Origin: a virus
Direction: 5' to 3' (one strand)
Length of the DNA: 24,768 nt
IMG/VR virus record: IMGVR_UViG_3300034066_000667
Coordinates: 1 to 24,768 of that record
In this document: positions 1-9,388 of the stretch, piece by piece
Layout: each line of letters starts with the position of its first letter
How positions within the stretch are numbered: position 1 is the first letter of the stretch
Made by a program: the position numbers and the translations under genes
Notes under the pieces: generated by a model
What the model saw: only the letters and a program-made list of their open reading frames with translations
What the model was told of the DNA's origin: nothing
Databases searched by the model: none

Positions 1-29
1 CAGTTGATGTTGTCGCGGTTGTTGCTCAT
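1..29 (-). CDS. Start of an unidentified virion-operon gene, cut by the window edge
   Basis: Only nine complete codons are visible, reading MSNNRDNIN, before the window ends. The start is supported by the purine-rich ribosome binding site GGGAGAGG at 42-35, five bases before the ATG, the best-matching such site on this strand near the edge. It lies downstream of the 471-residue gene in the same leftward operon, so it is probably another virion gene, possibly the capsid protein still missing from the window. Nothing in the nine residues identifies a family. Confidence 0.6.
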
Positions 30-45
30 AGCAACCTCTCCCTTG

Positions 46-117
46 TTAGTAGTTGGCGTACGCCTCAAGATTGGAAGGGGCTCCAAGTTGGCTCGTACTA
101 TCGGTCTTATACACCAT
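46..117 (-). CDS. Possible 23-residue ORF between two virion genes
   Basis: A reading frame MVYKTDSTSQLGAPSNLEAY plus three residues runs from an ATG at 117 to a TAA at 46, filling the otherwise empty gap between two virion genes. There is no ribosome binding site in front of the ATG. The frame is open upstream back to the end of the 471-residue gene (plus-one frame relative to it), so it could also be a frameshift extension or chance. An inverted repeat, CCATTGG/CCAATGG (114-120 and 132-138), covers its start. I regard it as weak. Confidence 0.2.
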   Translation of the reverse strand: MVYKTDSTSQLGAPSNLEAYANY

Positions 118-145
118 TGGGGCCGATGGGTCCAATGGAATTCTT

Positions 146-1561
146 TTATATTGCTCCTGTTATGGAGTTTGCTCCTAGTGAGCCACCGCTTCCGCGACTA
201 GCGCGAATAGTGCCTGACTTGCGCTTAAATGAAAGTTCTTCTTGCTCTTTACGGCGCTTACGCAGTTCAGATGCCATTCCTAGGAACTCTTCTGTTTGAA
301 GATCCTTTTGGATGGCTTCCTTGTCTGCCTTGACTCCGTAGATGTTCTCTAGTTTAGTCAGTGGCTCAAGAGTCTTTCCGATCTCTTCAAATCCAGTAGA
401 TGCAAGTTGAGCGATCTGTGCCTCTGTGTAACCCTTCTCTGTAAGAGTTGCAGCCAGAGCCTTCATGCCTTCGATCTGGCCAGGGGCTGTTGAGATACCA
501 GTAGCAGAGCGACGGATAGCCTCGGCTACAAATGCTCCTGTGTTTCTGTTGATCTCAAGTTGCTCCTTGCCGATCTTTGAATCAAGATAGAAGTCTTGCA
601 GACCTTCCTTGCTAGCAATATAGCCCAACTTGATAAGAGCGTCTGTCTTTGCTGGGTCTGCTTGAATAGCAGCCAAACGAGCAGTATTAGCACGTTCATC
701 TAGGTCAAGGACTGTGACGTTGTTCTTTACATAGTTCTTGAGTGAATCTGTGCTTAGGTACTTATCGCTGAAACCGTACTTTTGCTGGAGTGACTTGTAG
801 CCTTCGACAGCATTAAATAGTTCGCTTGCTTCTTTAGGGGTAGCAAGACCCTCGTTGAGGTATCCATACTCTGAGTAGAACGGTGAGGTTATCTTAGTTC
901 CATTCTTGAGTGTGTATTCTTTAGTATTGAGGAACAATGCAATGGCGTTGTCATACTCAATGTTTTCTTTAAGAAGTGAGTTAAGATATGATGTTGATGA
1001 ATCAAGTATTCTTGATGATAATCCCTGAGCCTTGAGTAGCGCCTTTAGAACATCTACGCTTGTAGATGGTGTGCCAGTTGCAGATGTTGTGGTTGTGCCA
1101 CCAGCACCACCAACAGCACCAGTAGAACCACCACCGCCCATTCCAGCGCCTGCTCCTGTGCTACCTGTATTCTGGTACAGTTTCCACTGTCCAGTATCAG
1201 TTCCACCGATCCATGTATAACGGAATCCTGCAGGTGCTACTGGCTGTACTGCCTTGTTAAATATAGGATTGCCTGCGGCTTCTTCAAGTGATAGCCCTGC
1301 TGCAATGGCACGTTCTTGCTGCATTCTCTGAGTTGTTGTAACAATTGGTGCTGGTTTCTGAGTTCCATCAGGGTTAAGACCCTGAGATACATAGAGATCT
1401 GTAAGTGCTTTTCCAAGAGTATCTACAAGATTATTAAGTTTAGGAACCATTGTGGCAGGGGTTTCAACCGTTGCAGGTGCTTTAGGTGTTTCTACTTTTG
1501 CTGGAGTAACAACTCCTTCTCCACCACCATCTACTAAAGCACGACCTGTTTTAATAGCCAT
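146..1561 (-). CDS. Unknown virion-type protein, 471 residues
   Basis: I do not recognise the family. An N-terminal part (about 1-130) is followed by a flexible Gly/Thr/Ser-rich linker at roughly 133-170 (runs such as GAGAGMGGGGSTGAVGG). Then comes a mostly helical body and a strongly charged tail (RKRRKEQEELSFKRKSG near 430-450) ending in Gly/Ser-rich sequence. There is no signal peptide or clear membrane segment. It is the seventh gene after the terminase in the leftward operon and starts three bases after the stop of the 436-residue gene. Position and the Gly-rich linker suggest a minor virion or internal protein, which is inference. In-frame codons after the stop encode a second short Gly-Pro tail before another TAA. 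Confidence 0.75.
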   Translation of the reverse strand: MAIKTGRALVDGGGEGVVTPAKVETPKAPATVETPATMVPKLNNLVDTLGKALTDLYVSQGLNPDGTQKPAPIVTTTQRMQQERAIAAGLSLEEAAGNPIFNKAVQPVAPAGFRYTWIGGTDTGQWKLYQNTGSTGAGAGMGGGGSTGAVGGAGGTTTTSATGTPSTSVDVLKALLKAQGLSSRILDSSTSYLNSLLKENIEYDNAIALFLNTKEYTLKNGTKITSPFYSEYGYLNEGLATPKEASELFNAVEGYKSLQQKYGFSDKYLSTDSLKNYVKNNVTVLDLDERANTARLAAIQADPAKTDALIKLGYIASKEGLQDFYLDSKIGKEQLEINRNTGAFVAEAIRRSATGISTAPGQIEGMKALAATLTEKGYTEAQIAQLASTGFEEIGKTLEPLTKLENIYGVKADKEAIQKDLQTEEFLGMASELRKRRKEQEELSFKRKSGTIRASRGSGGSLGANSITGAI

Positions 1562-1563
1562 TG

Positions 1564-2874
1564 TTAACCTAACGCATTCTTTAGTGATTGAGCCATATTG
1601 ACTGCCGTATTAATTGCTGTCGATGTAGATTCATAACGCTTATCGTTCTTGATAATGTTCTGCATCTCAAACTCGTTTGGCAGTCTGTACTCGCCGTTCT
1701 CATCTTTGAAGTTAAGAACTTGAATCGCAAGAGGATCTTTAATGCCAACGTTGGTTTCAAGACCAGCAGATAATGTTTGTAGCACTGGAGCAACATACTT
1801 GTTGGCTGTCTCACCTGGCTTGAGGGAGTTCTGGATAGCCATAAAGCGACTTCCAGACTTGGACTGAATCTCTGATATATACTGATTGTAAAGTTCGTTC
1901 TGCACATTCTCATCAGGGTTAGATAGAAGATTCTTGATGAGTGGAGAAACTGTGGCAAAGTCAGGAGCAGCATCATAGTTGCCCGTATGGTATGCCTTGA
2001 TTGTATCGTAGATGGTCTTTGCAGAACCACCGATATCATCTACATTCCACTGTGATTCTGGGAAGTTATTTACAAGGAAGTCAGCAAGGAACTCCTTCTG
2101 CTCTTCTGCTGTGAATCCTTCACCCTGTGAGGTAGATGTTCCTTTTGTAATAGTCTTATACTGCTTGATGCCCTCAGCATTGGTCTTAATCTTTGAGAAG
2201 ACCTTGTTTCCAAACTGATCAACCTTTTGCTTATTGGTCTTAGAATCCATAACTGGCTTGCTCTTAGTATCATAGATTGGAGCAAACTCTGTCTTACCAG
2301 AAGTAGTTGTAGGCTGGTTCTGCTGCTTGACCTGTGCATTCCATGAATCCTGGAACTTCTTATCTAGTTCTGGGGCTGGCCACTGACCAAATGCTGTAAA
2401 GTAGGCATTGTTGTAGTACTGGCGAGCATCGCCAAGATCCTTGAATTGAAGTGCTGTCTGGATCTGCTTAGTATACTTTGTGGTTGTATCTGGCTGCTTA
2501 GGGCCTTCTTTTGGCTTAACCGTAGCATTATATGCTTTTAGGAAGTCAAGGGGAAGCAGTTGGCTCGGAATAGCGGAAAGGATAAGTTTCTCAATAGCAG
2601 CAGACTCATCCATTCCAACTACTCCAACTCCCAAAGGAGTTGTTGACTTACTTAATCCAGATTTACGAAGCAAGTTTTGCATTTCAGCAAAATCTGCACC
2701 CATGGCCTTTTGGATATCCATAAGATATCCTGCTTTTCTTACTGGGTCAGTTGTTTGAGCAAATAGTACGAAAGGGTCTTTTGGATCGTTATAAATGCCA
2801 AGGATTCCTGCAGCCTGCATTTGAGTTTTAGGCGCATCAGGAATGAATTGAGATCCTACATATCTTCCGCTCAT
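1564..2874 (-). CDS. Unknown virion-type protein, 436 residues
   Basis: A soluble, largely helical protein with no recognised domain. Residues about 120-260 are rich in Lys, Gln and Thr (low complexity around QVKQQNQPTTTSGKTEF), followed by a helical C-terminal region. There are no cysteine motifs, signal peptide or transmembrane segment. Its ATG overlaps the stop of the 1943-residue gene as TAATG at 2872-2876, so the two are probably translationally coupled and made together. Placement between the giant protein and the 471-residue protein suggests that the three work together in the virion, for example as internal or DNA-ejection proteins. The function itself cannot be read from the sequence. 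Confidence 0.75.
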   Translation of the reverse strand: MSGRYVGSQFIPDAPKTQMQAAGILGIYNDPKDPFVLFAQTTDPVRKAGYLMDIQKAMGADFAEMQNLLRKSGLSKSTTPLGVGVVGMDESAAIEKLILSAIPSQLLPLDFLKAYNATVKPKEGPKQPDTTTKYTKQIQTALQFKDLGDARQYYNNAYFTAFGQWPAPELDKKFQDSWNAQVKQQNQPTTTSGKTEFAPIYDTKSKPVMDSKTNKQKVDQFGNKVFSKIKTNAEGIKQYKTITKGTSTSQGEGFTAEEQKEFLADFLVNNFPESQWNVDDIGGSAKTIYDTIKAYHTGNYDAAPDFATVSPLIKNLLSNPDENVQNELYNQYISEIQSKSGSRFMAIQNSLKPGETANKYVAPVLQTLSAGLETNVGIKDPLAIQVLNFKDENGEYRLPNEFEMQNIIKNDKRYESTSTAINTAVNMAQSLKNALG

Positions 2875-5800
2875 TACTTAGCCTCTCTTAATATACCAGC
2901 GAATACACCGTAGTACATACGGGAGAATTCAGGATTGTTAGACATTAATGTTTCTCCTAGGGCGACGAGTTCATCACGCATAAGTGTTGCAACTCCACCC
3001 TTAGATGATAGTTCTGCATAGTTTGAAACCTTTAGATCGTTAAGAACTTTTCTAAATTCCTCAAACTGCTTGTAAAATGTTACTGTTTCTCCGTAGACAG
3101 AAGAAGACTCGAATATCGGATCTTCAATAGCACGACCAACTGTTGCTATCTTTTCGTCTTGGATTCCAGTTACGATTGCATCTACTGGCTTAGCGCCACC
3201 AAACTGCTTATCGAGGATAGCGATCTGCTCGTTGTACCAGAAATCTGTGTAACGTCCAGCAATCTGCTGCTCAGCAAGTTGGCTCTTGAGCATGGAGTAA
3301 ACCATGCCCTCTGCCTCTTGTGCTATCTCTGATGTAGACATCTGACGACGAGCACCCATCTTCTTCTGCCAGTTGGTGTACTTAATCGCATACTCTCCGC
3401 CAGGGAAGAAGTAAGGAATGACGTCTCCAGATGGAGTGGCATACTTACTCACAGCATCTGGGTTGTTATTCAAGAATGTCCAAGCATCTGCAGTACCAGA
3501 GGTTCCTGGTGTGGTGTTGCTGATAGCAACTAGAAGGTTTTTGTGACCAAACCGCTCAGCAAACTTAGATGCTGCTGTTCCATTATCTCCAGGATAACGC
3601 TTCTTGAGTGTATCCCACTCTTTGTAAAGCATTGTCATGGTCATAAAGTTCTGCTTGTTATTAGGGTTCTTGATGCTTAGCAGAACCTCTTGGATAGGAG
3701 TTGCTGGCGAGATGCTCTGGAATATTGCACCAAAGATGTTTGCCCACTTAGCCATACCTTCTGCATCACTAAATAGTTGATTTCTTGCCTGATCGTTAGC
3801 AAATGGGTTATCCCCATAATCACCCGTGGAGGCTAAATACGAAGCAAAGTCTTTAACTCCACGCTGTGTAGACGCATCATCTGCAATAAAAGCGTTAACT
3901 ATCTTCTTTGCCCAGGCTGGGAAGATGATATCTTCTACGCCCTTAGGCTCACCAAATGGTGTAACAATATCTCTGAGTAGATCATCTACTGGACCAAACG
4001 CCTTGTCGCGTCCAGTTACTGTATAAGCAGCAACCATAAGAGGTCCTATGCCAGGGGATAACGGATTAACAGAACCAAATGCAAGGTTCAAAGACTGCAC
4101 TGGTGATGTTATCTGTAGAGCATCTTTTGCATTAATGTTCATACCAGCCATAGCACCAAGAACGCTACCAACAATAGGCATCTTAAACTTTAGATCTTCA
4201 GACATTTCATCCTTGTAAAGGAATCCCTGATTATCATCATAAGTTACGCCAGAAACATCGTAGATTACATTTGATCCCTCTTTTGTAAGAGAGTCAAATG
4301 CCTTAGCAAACTTAATCATAGGCACTGGGTTAGCGAACATAAGTTCTCCCCATTTGCCAATGGTGTTGTAGTGAGCCTGAGCAAACGGTGCTACCAGACG
4401 GGCTGCGTTAGCCCACTGCTTCTGCTTAGCGGCGTTATAGAACAAGTTTTCTACATACTTAGATGCTTGCTGCGCTGCGAGAGAATCAATTGTTCTTAGC
4501 GTTGCTCCACCCTTGTGAACGTAAGAAGGGTTCTTTTGACGCTGCTTGAGTGTGCTGTTGATAGAACGCAATGGTGCTGGAACTCTACCAATAATCTTCT
4601 TTCCACCTTTAGATGTAGGTGCAAAAGCCTTGTTGGCGTTGTTACGCAACTTAATCAAGTCCTCAGTGCTGAGCATATCAGCGTATGAGGCTACGAAGTC
4701 CCAGTAACTAGCGTCAAACTCAGGTCCGAAGTTGACCTTGCTTTCAACTCTTGCTGCTAGATCAAAGAACCAGTCTGTAAATTGCTTAGCCACCTTGGTG
4801 GTTCCGTCAAAGACTACCTTCTCATTGTATACACGTACACGTGAGCCAGCCATTTGCTCTGGCTTAAAGATTGCAGCAACCTGCTTTTCAAAGTTCTTTT
4901 CTGCAGAAATAACCTGCTCTGTTGTTAGACCCTTTTGAGCATATGGTGGTTTGACAGTAACTAACTTGCCGTTAACTGGAACCTTTACTTCTCCATCACG
5001 TAACATAGAAAGAACTAGATCTCTTTGTGCTCCCTGACCGGCAAGAAGGTCAACCTGTCCAATAACTGTGTTAGCCTGTTTAGCGTCAAATAGATACGTA
5101 AGGAGATTATCCTTGTTGATGTTTGACTTTACAACACCAGGACCAGTTTCCTTGAAAGGATTGATAAGAAGTAGTTCATTCATTCCTTCATTATCATTGA
5201 AGATTGCTGATAGGAACTCTCGCAACTTATTGCCTGGCTCATCAAATGTATCAATTAGATTATCAACATACTGAACTTGTGCTTCTGGTGTTCCTGCTTG
5301 CATTACGCGGATTACATCTGGAATAAACTTATCTGATGAGAAGTTGTTCATTGTCCAAGCAAGGCCCTGTAGGTAATCTTCGCTTGTAGAATCTACAACA
5401 TCATAGGTTCTAAAAATACTTGTTGGCTTTCTTCCAGGAGCACCATAGTCTGCAGTAGAGTCCTTGCCACGACGAGTCAAAGCCTGACGAGCAATAATAG
5501 ATTCAGAGAACTGAACCTCTGCATCTGTAGACTTGAAGAACTCACCCATAGCATTTACGCCAAGTTTGCTCTTACCTGCTAGTGCCTTCTGCGCCCAGTT
5601 ACCTTCTGGGTTAGCAATCATCATAGAAATGAAGCCAATAGGGTTGTTAAATAAACTGTTATGGCCAGATAGGAACTGGCGCATTTGCATTTCTCCTACG
5701 TTACGCATGATGTAGGCAAAACGACCTACCAACTGCGCTGTACGCCAGAGATCTCCTGCTTCTTCAAGAAGAACTTTTGTTGATCGTGCCTTACCATACA

Positions 5801-8705
5801 ACGGAACGTTAGTCTTAAAGTCTATAAGAGACTTAGTTACTGCACGTGAGTCTGGAAGATTAAGTACATCCTTAACCAACTGGCTTTCAAGCATTCCCTT
5901 TGTTAGGCGAATTTCTTTTCCACCTGCTGTAATAGTTCCGCCACCACCGTTGGCAAGCGCCTGCTCAAGGGTGTAGTTTGATACAAGAACGTCTTCTTTA
6001 CCAGAGATCTTGATGCTTTCTTTAAGTTTAGCAATACCGTCTTTATCAGCACCGATTCCTGATGCAACTTCATCTAGCAACTTACCGATACCATTATGGA
6101 CGGCAGCAGCGCGTTCAGCGTTAGTTTCAGCAGCAAAGATTGCTCTCTGTGTATCAGCAATAACTCTGTCTCTAGTTGTCTTGCTAATCATTCCACCAAA
6201 GCGAGATGATACAAGGATAGAACTCATCCAGTCTTCAACACCAGTATTTAGTGCTGTGAGATCATTAAGATTAAGCGCTGTAGATCGGATATAGAAACGA
6301 CCAAATGCTCTGTTAATGTTCTCTGACATACGGATAGCGTTGAGGTTTACACCTGGGATCAAACGGGCAACTGGGTTTGCGGCAATCTTAGCACCAGTTC
6401 CAACAGCATTTTTGACTGCAATTAGATCCGCACCACTATCTATTTGGTTTAACAAGATTCTATAAACGTCGTCTACTGTAGCAGCCCCAGCAAGTTCTTT
6501 AATAACTCTGTCATCTAACTTGCGTCTAAATAGGTTGCGTAGTTTAACAACATCTTTTTCGCCAGCAACAATCTCAGCAACTGCCTTAAATTGACGGCCA
6601 AGCATGAACTTGATTCCCTTTTCCATGTTTGGAGTATCAAGTACGTTGCCCATAAAGTTATCTGTAAGCCCAGCATTTGCTAGGATAGACTCTTTGTAGA
6701 TTGATTTCTCTGCAAGTTCTGCTTCTAGTTTAAGCAAACCCTTGAGACCCTTTGACTTAGGATCTGAAATTAACTCTCTAAGAATATCTGGATCTCCATT
6801 TGCCTTCTGGCGTAGGAGACTAAACCATCTTTCTTTATCTTCAAGATCTAGTTGTTTATTAACTAGGTCATCAAATTCATTCTGTCGGGTGATAAGTTCA
6901 TCCTGAGGCTTTTTAATTGACTGTAAAAGTCTAAGAACATTAGGTCCTAGGTTAGTAGGATCTGCAATCTCTGCTGCTGCAATACCAATTTCAGCACGTG
7001 TGGCTGCAATTTTTGCTGTATTAGTAATTGCAACTCCACCAGTTCCGCCATAGATAGAGCGAATGTTGGTGAAGCCATCAACTTTCCAGATGTCTTCCAC
7101 AAGTTCTGATACCTTAGACATAACTGCTGGATTCTTTAGTGCAGAAACTTCACCAAGAAGAGTGCCAAGGCTCTTTCCTGCTGCGAGTTCATCTCCAACG
7201 ACAAACAAAGATCCTGTAAATCCATCAAGTGCTGCTGCTTCGTCACGAAGTCTAGTTGCTAGTTCGTTATAGACTCTAAACTCTGGATCTGCTACATTTT
7301 TGCCTAGTTTATCTAAACGATCTGCTAATTTAGCGCGGCGGAGACCTTCTTTTGTGCGTGTTGCCTCATCAGCCTTTGTAAAGTCATCAGCAAGATCAAG
7401 TAAGTTGAATTCATCTGCTGTATTTGCAGTGACAGCATACTCGTCTAGATAATGTGCTCCTGCGCTAACCTTGCCATACTGTGGGACTTCATCAAGAAGG
7501 ATGTACCCATCAAAGAATCCGCCAGTGTTTTTCATATCAGTAGACAATAGTGACATTGCATCAGATAGTTCACCAGTCTGAGTTTTAGGGTTAGTTATAA
7601 ACCACTCAGAAATGCTTTTATCAGAAAGTGTCTGCTTTGAAATAGCGTCTGCTGGTTCTGATGTCCATCGAGCCGCGTTGAGACTTTCAAAATTTAATAG
7701 TTTACGAGCAGTTCTGATTTGTTTATCGACAATCTGCTTTTCGAGAGCAATAATCTGATCTTCTTTTTTCTTAACGTCTTTTGCAAGACGCTTAAAAGGT
7801 GAAGAGATTTTCTTTGTAATCTTATCTTCTAGAATACTTCCTTCTTTTTTAAGAAGTTCTACTGCTTCTTTTTCAAGTTGGCTAATTCCAACCTTGTTAT
7901 ACTCTTTGATCTCATTTGCTAACGCTGTTGCCTTCTTGCCCTGCGTAAGAATCTTGCCTGCAGCGCCAGGACCAAACCACATAGATGGATCTAAGCCTAC
8001 GTTAAGTGTCGCATCTACAATTCCAGATAAAACCTTATATGCATTGTCTTGTGGGTTGAGTCCAATGCCGTTAAAAATACTGCGACCAATGGTGTAGGAT
8101 TCTCCATTAATCTGACCGTACTTACCCATGGCTTTGATCTGTGCTTTTCCAGCAGCACTTTTAGGGCTGACAAAGAATCCAGATCCTTGATCTGAAAAGT
8201 TTCTTGCTAAAGCACCAAAAGTGGTTGCTTCGGAAAAAGCACCTGTAAATATTTCTTTTTTCGAAATGTCTTCTCCGCGGATAGCCGCTAGTGTATCTCG
8301 TCCTGTAACTGTTGCAATGTCATAAGGCAAACGAAGTCCTGCAAAAAGAGTACGAGTTAGACCCTTAAATGGATCGTAAACGCCTTCTTTTAGTCCAGCC
8401 TGAATAGTGCCAAGGAATCCACGATCAGGTTCTACATTCTTTTTGATTTTATCTACGTTAAATGCGTCTGCTTTGAGTGCAGCAATACCGTCAATGGTTG
8501 TAATTTTATTCAGATTAGGAGTATCTGCAGTCAATCCCTGACGAACCATAGATACAACTAAGTCATTACTCATCCCAGGATATTTTTGGGTGATAGCATT
8601 AAAGTTAGATAGTGCATCTGGAGACAATGAATTCATTGAATACTGCATCATTGTCTTGTATGAGTTTTTCCTAGCCTCTAGGATGGCTTTTAGATTATCA
8701 GCCAT
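2874..8705 (-). CDS. Giant virion-type protein, 1943 residues
   Basis: One uninterrupted frame takes up almost a quarter of the window. The N-terminal region (about 1-240) has Gly/Phe-rich stretches such as GAFSEATTFGALARNF. Residues about 285-345 are rich in Lys, Glu and Leu and look like a coiled coil. The central part is helical. Around 1490-1560 there are hydrophobic Gly/Ala/Met stretches (PIVGSVLGAMAGMN, GPLMVAAYTV) that could be membrane-active. I see no convincing catalytic motif: no polymerase, protease or transglycosylase signature. Size and operon position resemble internal or ejection proteins of podoviruses, or large multi-role phage proteins, but a tape-measure role is not excluded. 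Its ATG overlaps the previous stop (TAATG at 8703-8707). Confidence 0.85.
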   Translation of the reverse strand: MADNLKAILEARKNSYKTMMQYSMNSLSPDALSNFNAITQKYPGMSNDLVVSMVRQGLTADTPNLNKITTIDGIAALKADAFNVDKIKKNVEPDRGFLGTIQAGLKEGVYDPFKGLTRTLFAGLRLPYDIATVTGRDTLAAIRGEDISKKEIFTGAFSEATTFGALARNFSDQGSGFFVSPKSAAGKAQIKAMGKYGQINGESYTIGRSIFNGIGLNPQDNAYKVLSGIVDATLNVGLDPSMWFGPGAAGKILTQGKKATALANEIKEYNKVGISQLEKEAVELLKKEGSILEDKITKKISSPFKRLAKDVKKKEDQIIALEKQIVDKQIRTARKLLNFESLNAARWTSEPADAISKQTLSDKSISEWFITNPKTQTGELSDAMSLLSTDMKNTGGFFDGYILLDEVPQYGKVSAGAHYLDEYAVTANTADEFNLLDLADDFTKADEATRTKEGLRRAKLADRLDKLGKNVADPEFRVYNELATRLRDEAAALDGFTGSLFVVGDELAAGKSLGTLLGEVSALKNPAVMSKVSELVEDIWKVDGFTNIRSIYGGTGGVAITNTAKIAATRAEIGIAAAEIADPTNLGPNVLRLLQSIKKPQDELITRQNEFDDLVNKQLDLEDKERWFSLLRQKANGDPDILRELISDPKSKGLKGLLKLEAELAEKSIYKESILANAGLTDNFMGNVLDTPNMEKGIKFMLGRQFKAVAEIVAGEKDVVKLRNLFRRKLDDRVIKELAGAATVDDVYRILLNQIDSGADLIAVKNAVGTGAKIAANPVARLIPGVNLNAIRMSENINRAFGRFYIRSTALNLNDLTALNTGVEDWMSSILVSSRFGGMISKTTRDRVIADTQRAIFAAETNAERAAAVHNGIGKLLDEVASGIGADKDGIAKLKESIKISGKEDVLVSNYTLEQALANGGGGTITAGGKEIRLTKGMLESQLVKDVLNLPDSRAVTKSLIDFKTNVPLYGKARSTKVLLEEAGDLWRTAQLVGRFAYIMRNVGEMQMRQFLSGHNSLFNNPIGFISMMIANPEGNWAQKALAGKSKLGVNAMGEFFKSTDAEVQFSESIIARQALTRRGKDSTADYGAPGRKPTSIFRTYDVVDSTSEDYLQGLAWTMNNFSSDKFIPDVIRVMQAGTPEAQVQYVDNLIDTFDEPGNKLREFLSAIFNDNEGMNELLLINPFKETGPGVVKSNINKDNLLTYLFDAKQANTVIGQVDLLAGQGAQRDLVLSMLRDGEVKVPVNGKLVTVKPPYAQKGLTTEQVISAEKNFEKQVAAIFKPEQMAGSRVRVYNEKVVFDGTTKVAKQFTDWFFDLAARVESKVNFGPEFDASYWDFVASYADMLSTEDLIKLRNNANKAFAPTSKGGKKIIGRVPAPLRSINSTLKQRQKNPSYVHKGGATLRTIDSLAAQQASKYVENLFYNAAKQKQWANAARLVAPFAQAHYNTIGKWGELMFANPVPMIKFAKAFDSLTKEGSNVIYDVSGVTYDDNQGFLYKDEMSEDLKFKMPIVGSVLGAMAGMNINAKDALQITSPVQSLNLAFGSVNPLSPGIGPLMVAAYTVTGRDKAFGPVDDLLRDIVTPFGEPKGVEDIIFPAWAKKIVNAFIADDASTQRGVKDFASYLASTGDYGDNPFANDQARNQLFSDAEGMAKWANIFGAIFQSISPATPIQEVLLSIKNPNNKQNFMTMTMLYKEWDTLKKRYPGDNGTAASKFAERFGHKNLLVAISNTTPGTSGTADAWTFLNNNPDAVSKYATPSGDVIPYFFPGGEYAIKYTNWQKKMGARRQMSTSEIAQEAEGMVYSMLKSQLAEQQIAGRYTDFWYNEQIAILDKQFGGAKPVDAIVTGIQDEKIATVGRAIEDPIFESSSVYGETVTFYKQFEEFRKVLNDLKVSNYAELSSKGGVATLMRDELVALGETLMSNNPEFSRMYYGVFAGILREAK

Positions 8706-9133
8706 TAAGATTCCAGTTCGTTATATGCTTCTACCATCATCATTAGTTGACGAGAATCTGGGTTAGCCGCATACATTGCACGGACAAACATAGAATCAGG
8801 ATTAAAAGAATCAACTGGTGTCTGCTGTGCTGTATCGTCAGGACCAGGACCACCCTTTGCACCACTTGAAAGAGGAACTCCCTGTGTTCCTGGAGCAAAT
8901 GCATTTACTGTAGCAATAGGAGTGCCTGCTGTTACAACATTTCCTGCTGATACTGCACTTGCTGTTGGTCCTGTAGATTCGGCAGATGCAAGAGACTTCA
9001 TATCTTTGCGCTCTCCGTAGGTTCCGCCAGCAGCATTTTCTATTCTTGCGTTGCGCTGAATCTTCTGGACCATGCCGCGGTCAACACGCTTTGAGTCTCT
9101 TCCGACTCCTGATACAGGTGCAATATTCGACAT
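8705..9133 (-). CDS. Small structural or scaffold-like protein, 142 residues
   Basis: Family not recognised. The N-terminus is basic (GRDSKRVDRGMVQKIQRNAR), the middle is a disordered Ala/Gly/Thr/Pro region, and a short C-terminal helix (about 110-142, ending MVEAYNELES) could be an interaction segment. The composition resembles scaffold or head-completion accessory proteins, but that is a guess from composition and from its place directly after portal and an 83-residue gene. A ribosome binding site (GAGGA) lies before the ATG, inside the end of the upstream gene, and its own stop overlaps the start of the giant gene. Confidence 0.65.
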   Translation of the reverse strand: MSNIAPVSGVGRDSKRVDRGMVQKIQRNARIENAAGGTYGERKDMKSLASAESTGPTASAVSAGNVVTAGTPIATVNAFAPGTQGVPLSSGAKGGPGPDDTAQQTPVDSFNPDSMFVRAMYAANPDSRQLMMMVEAYNELES

Positions 9134-9135
9134 TT

Positions 9136-9387
9136 TTAGTCCTCATCTTCGTCATCAATATACTCGAGTGGATCAATCTTGTTTGGAATGCCTTCTGGCA
9201 TCATCCAATCAGGCCATGAACTGCGATCCATCATAACTGTCATGCACACGTCAGAAGGGAATCCTGCGACGCGAAGTGCTTTGTAATACTCATGCATTGC
9301 AATGCAATACAGTTCTAATTTTGAATAAGACTCATCGCGTACAGTTCTAACTGCTGCCTTTTTAACTGGCTTCTTACGCGCTGCCAT
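9136..9387 (-). CDS. Small unknown protein next to portal, 83 residues
   Basis: The protein begins with a Lys/Arg-rich segment (AARKKPVKKAAVRTVR), continues with a helical core containing YCIAMHEYYKALRVAGF, and ends in an acidic tail (YIDDEDED). A basic head and acidic tail are common in phage accessory head proteins, but no family is recognised. It starts one base after the portal stop with an excellent ribosome binding site, GGAGGA at 9398-9393, so it is surely translated. Its function is unknown; the operon position argues for head assembly. Confidence 0.7.
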   Translation of the reverse strand: MAARKKPVKKAAVRTVRDESYSKLELYCIAMHEYYKALRVAGFPSDVCMTVMMDRSSWPDWMMPEGIPNKIDPLEYIDDEDED

Positions 9388-9388
9388 C

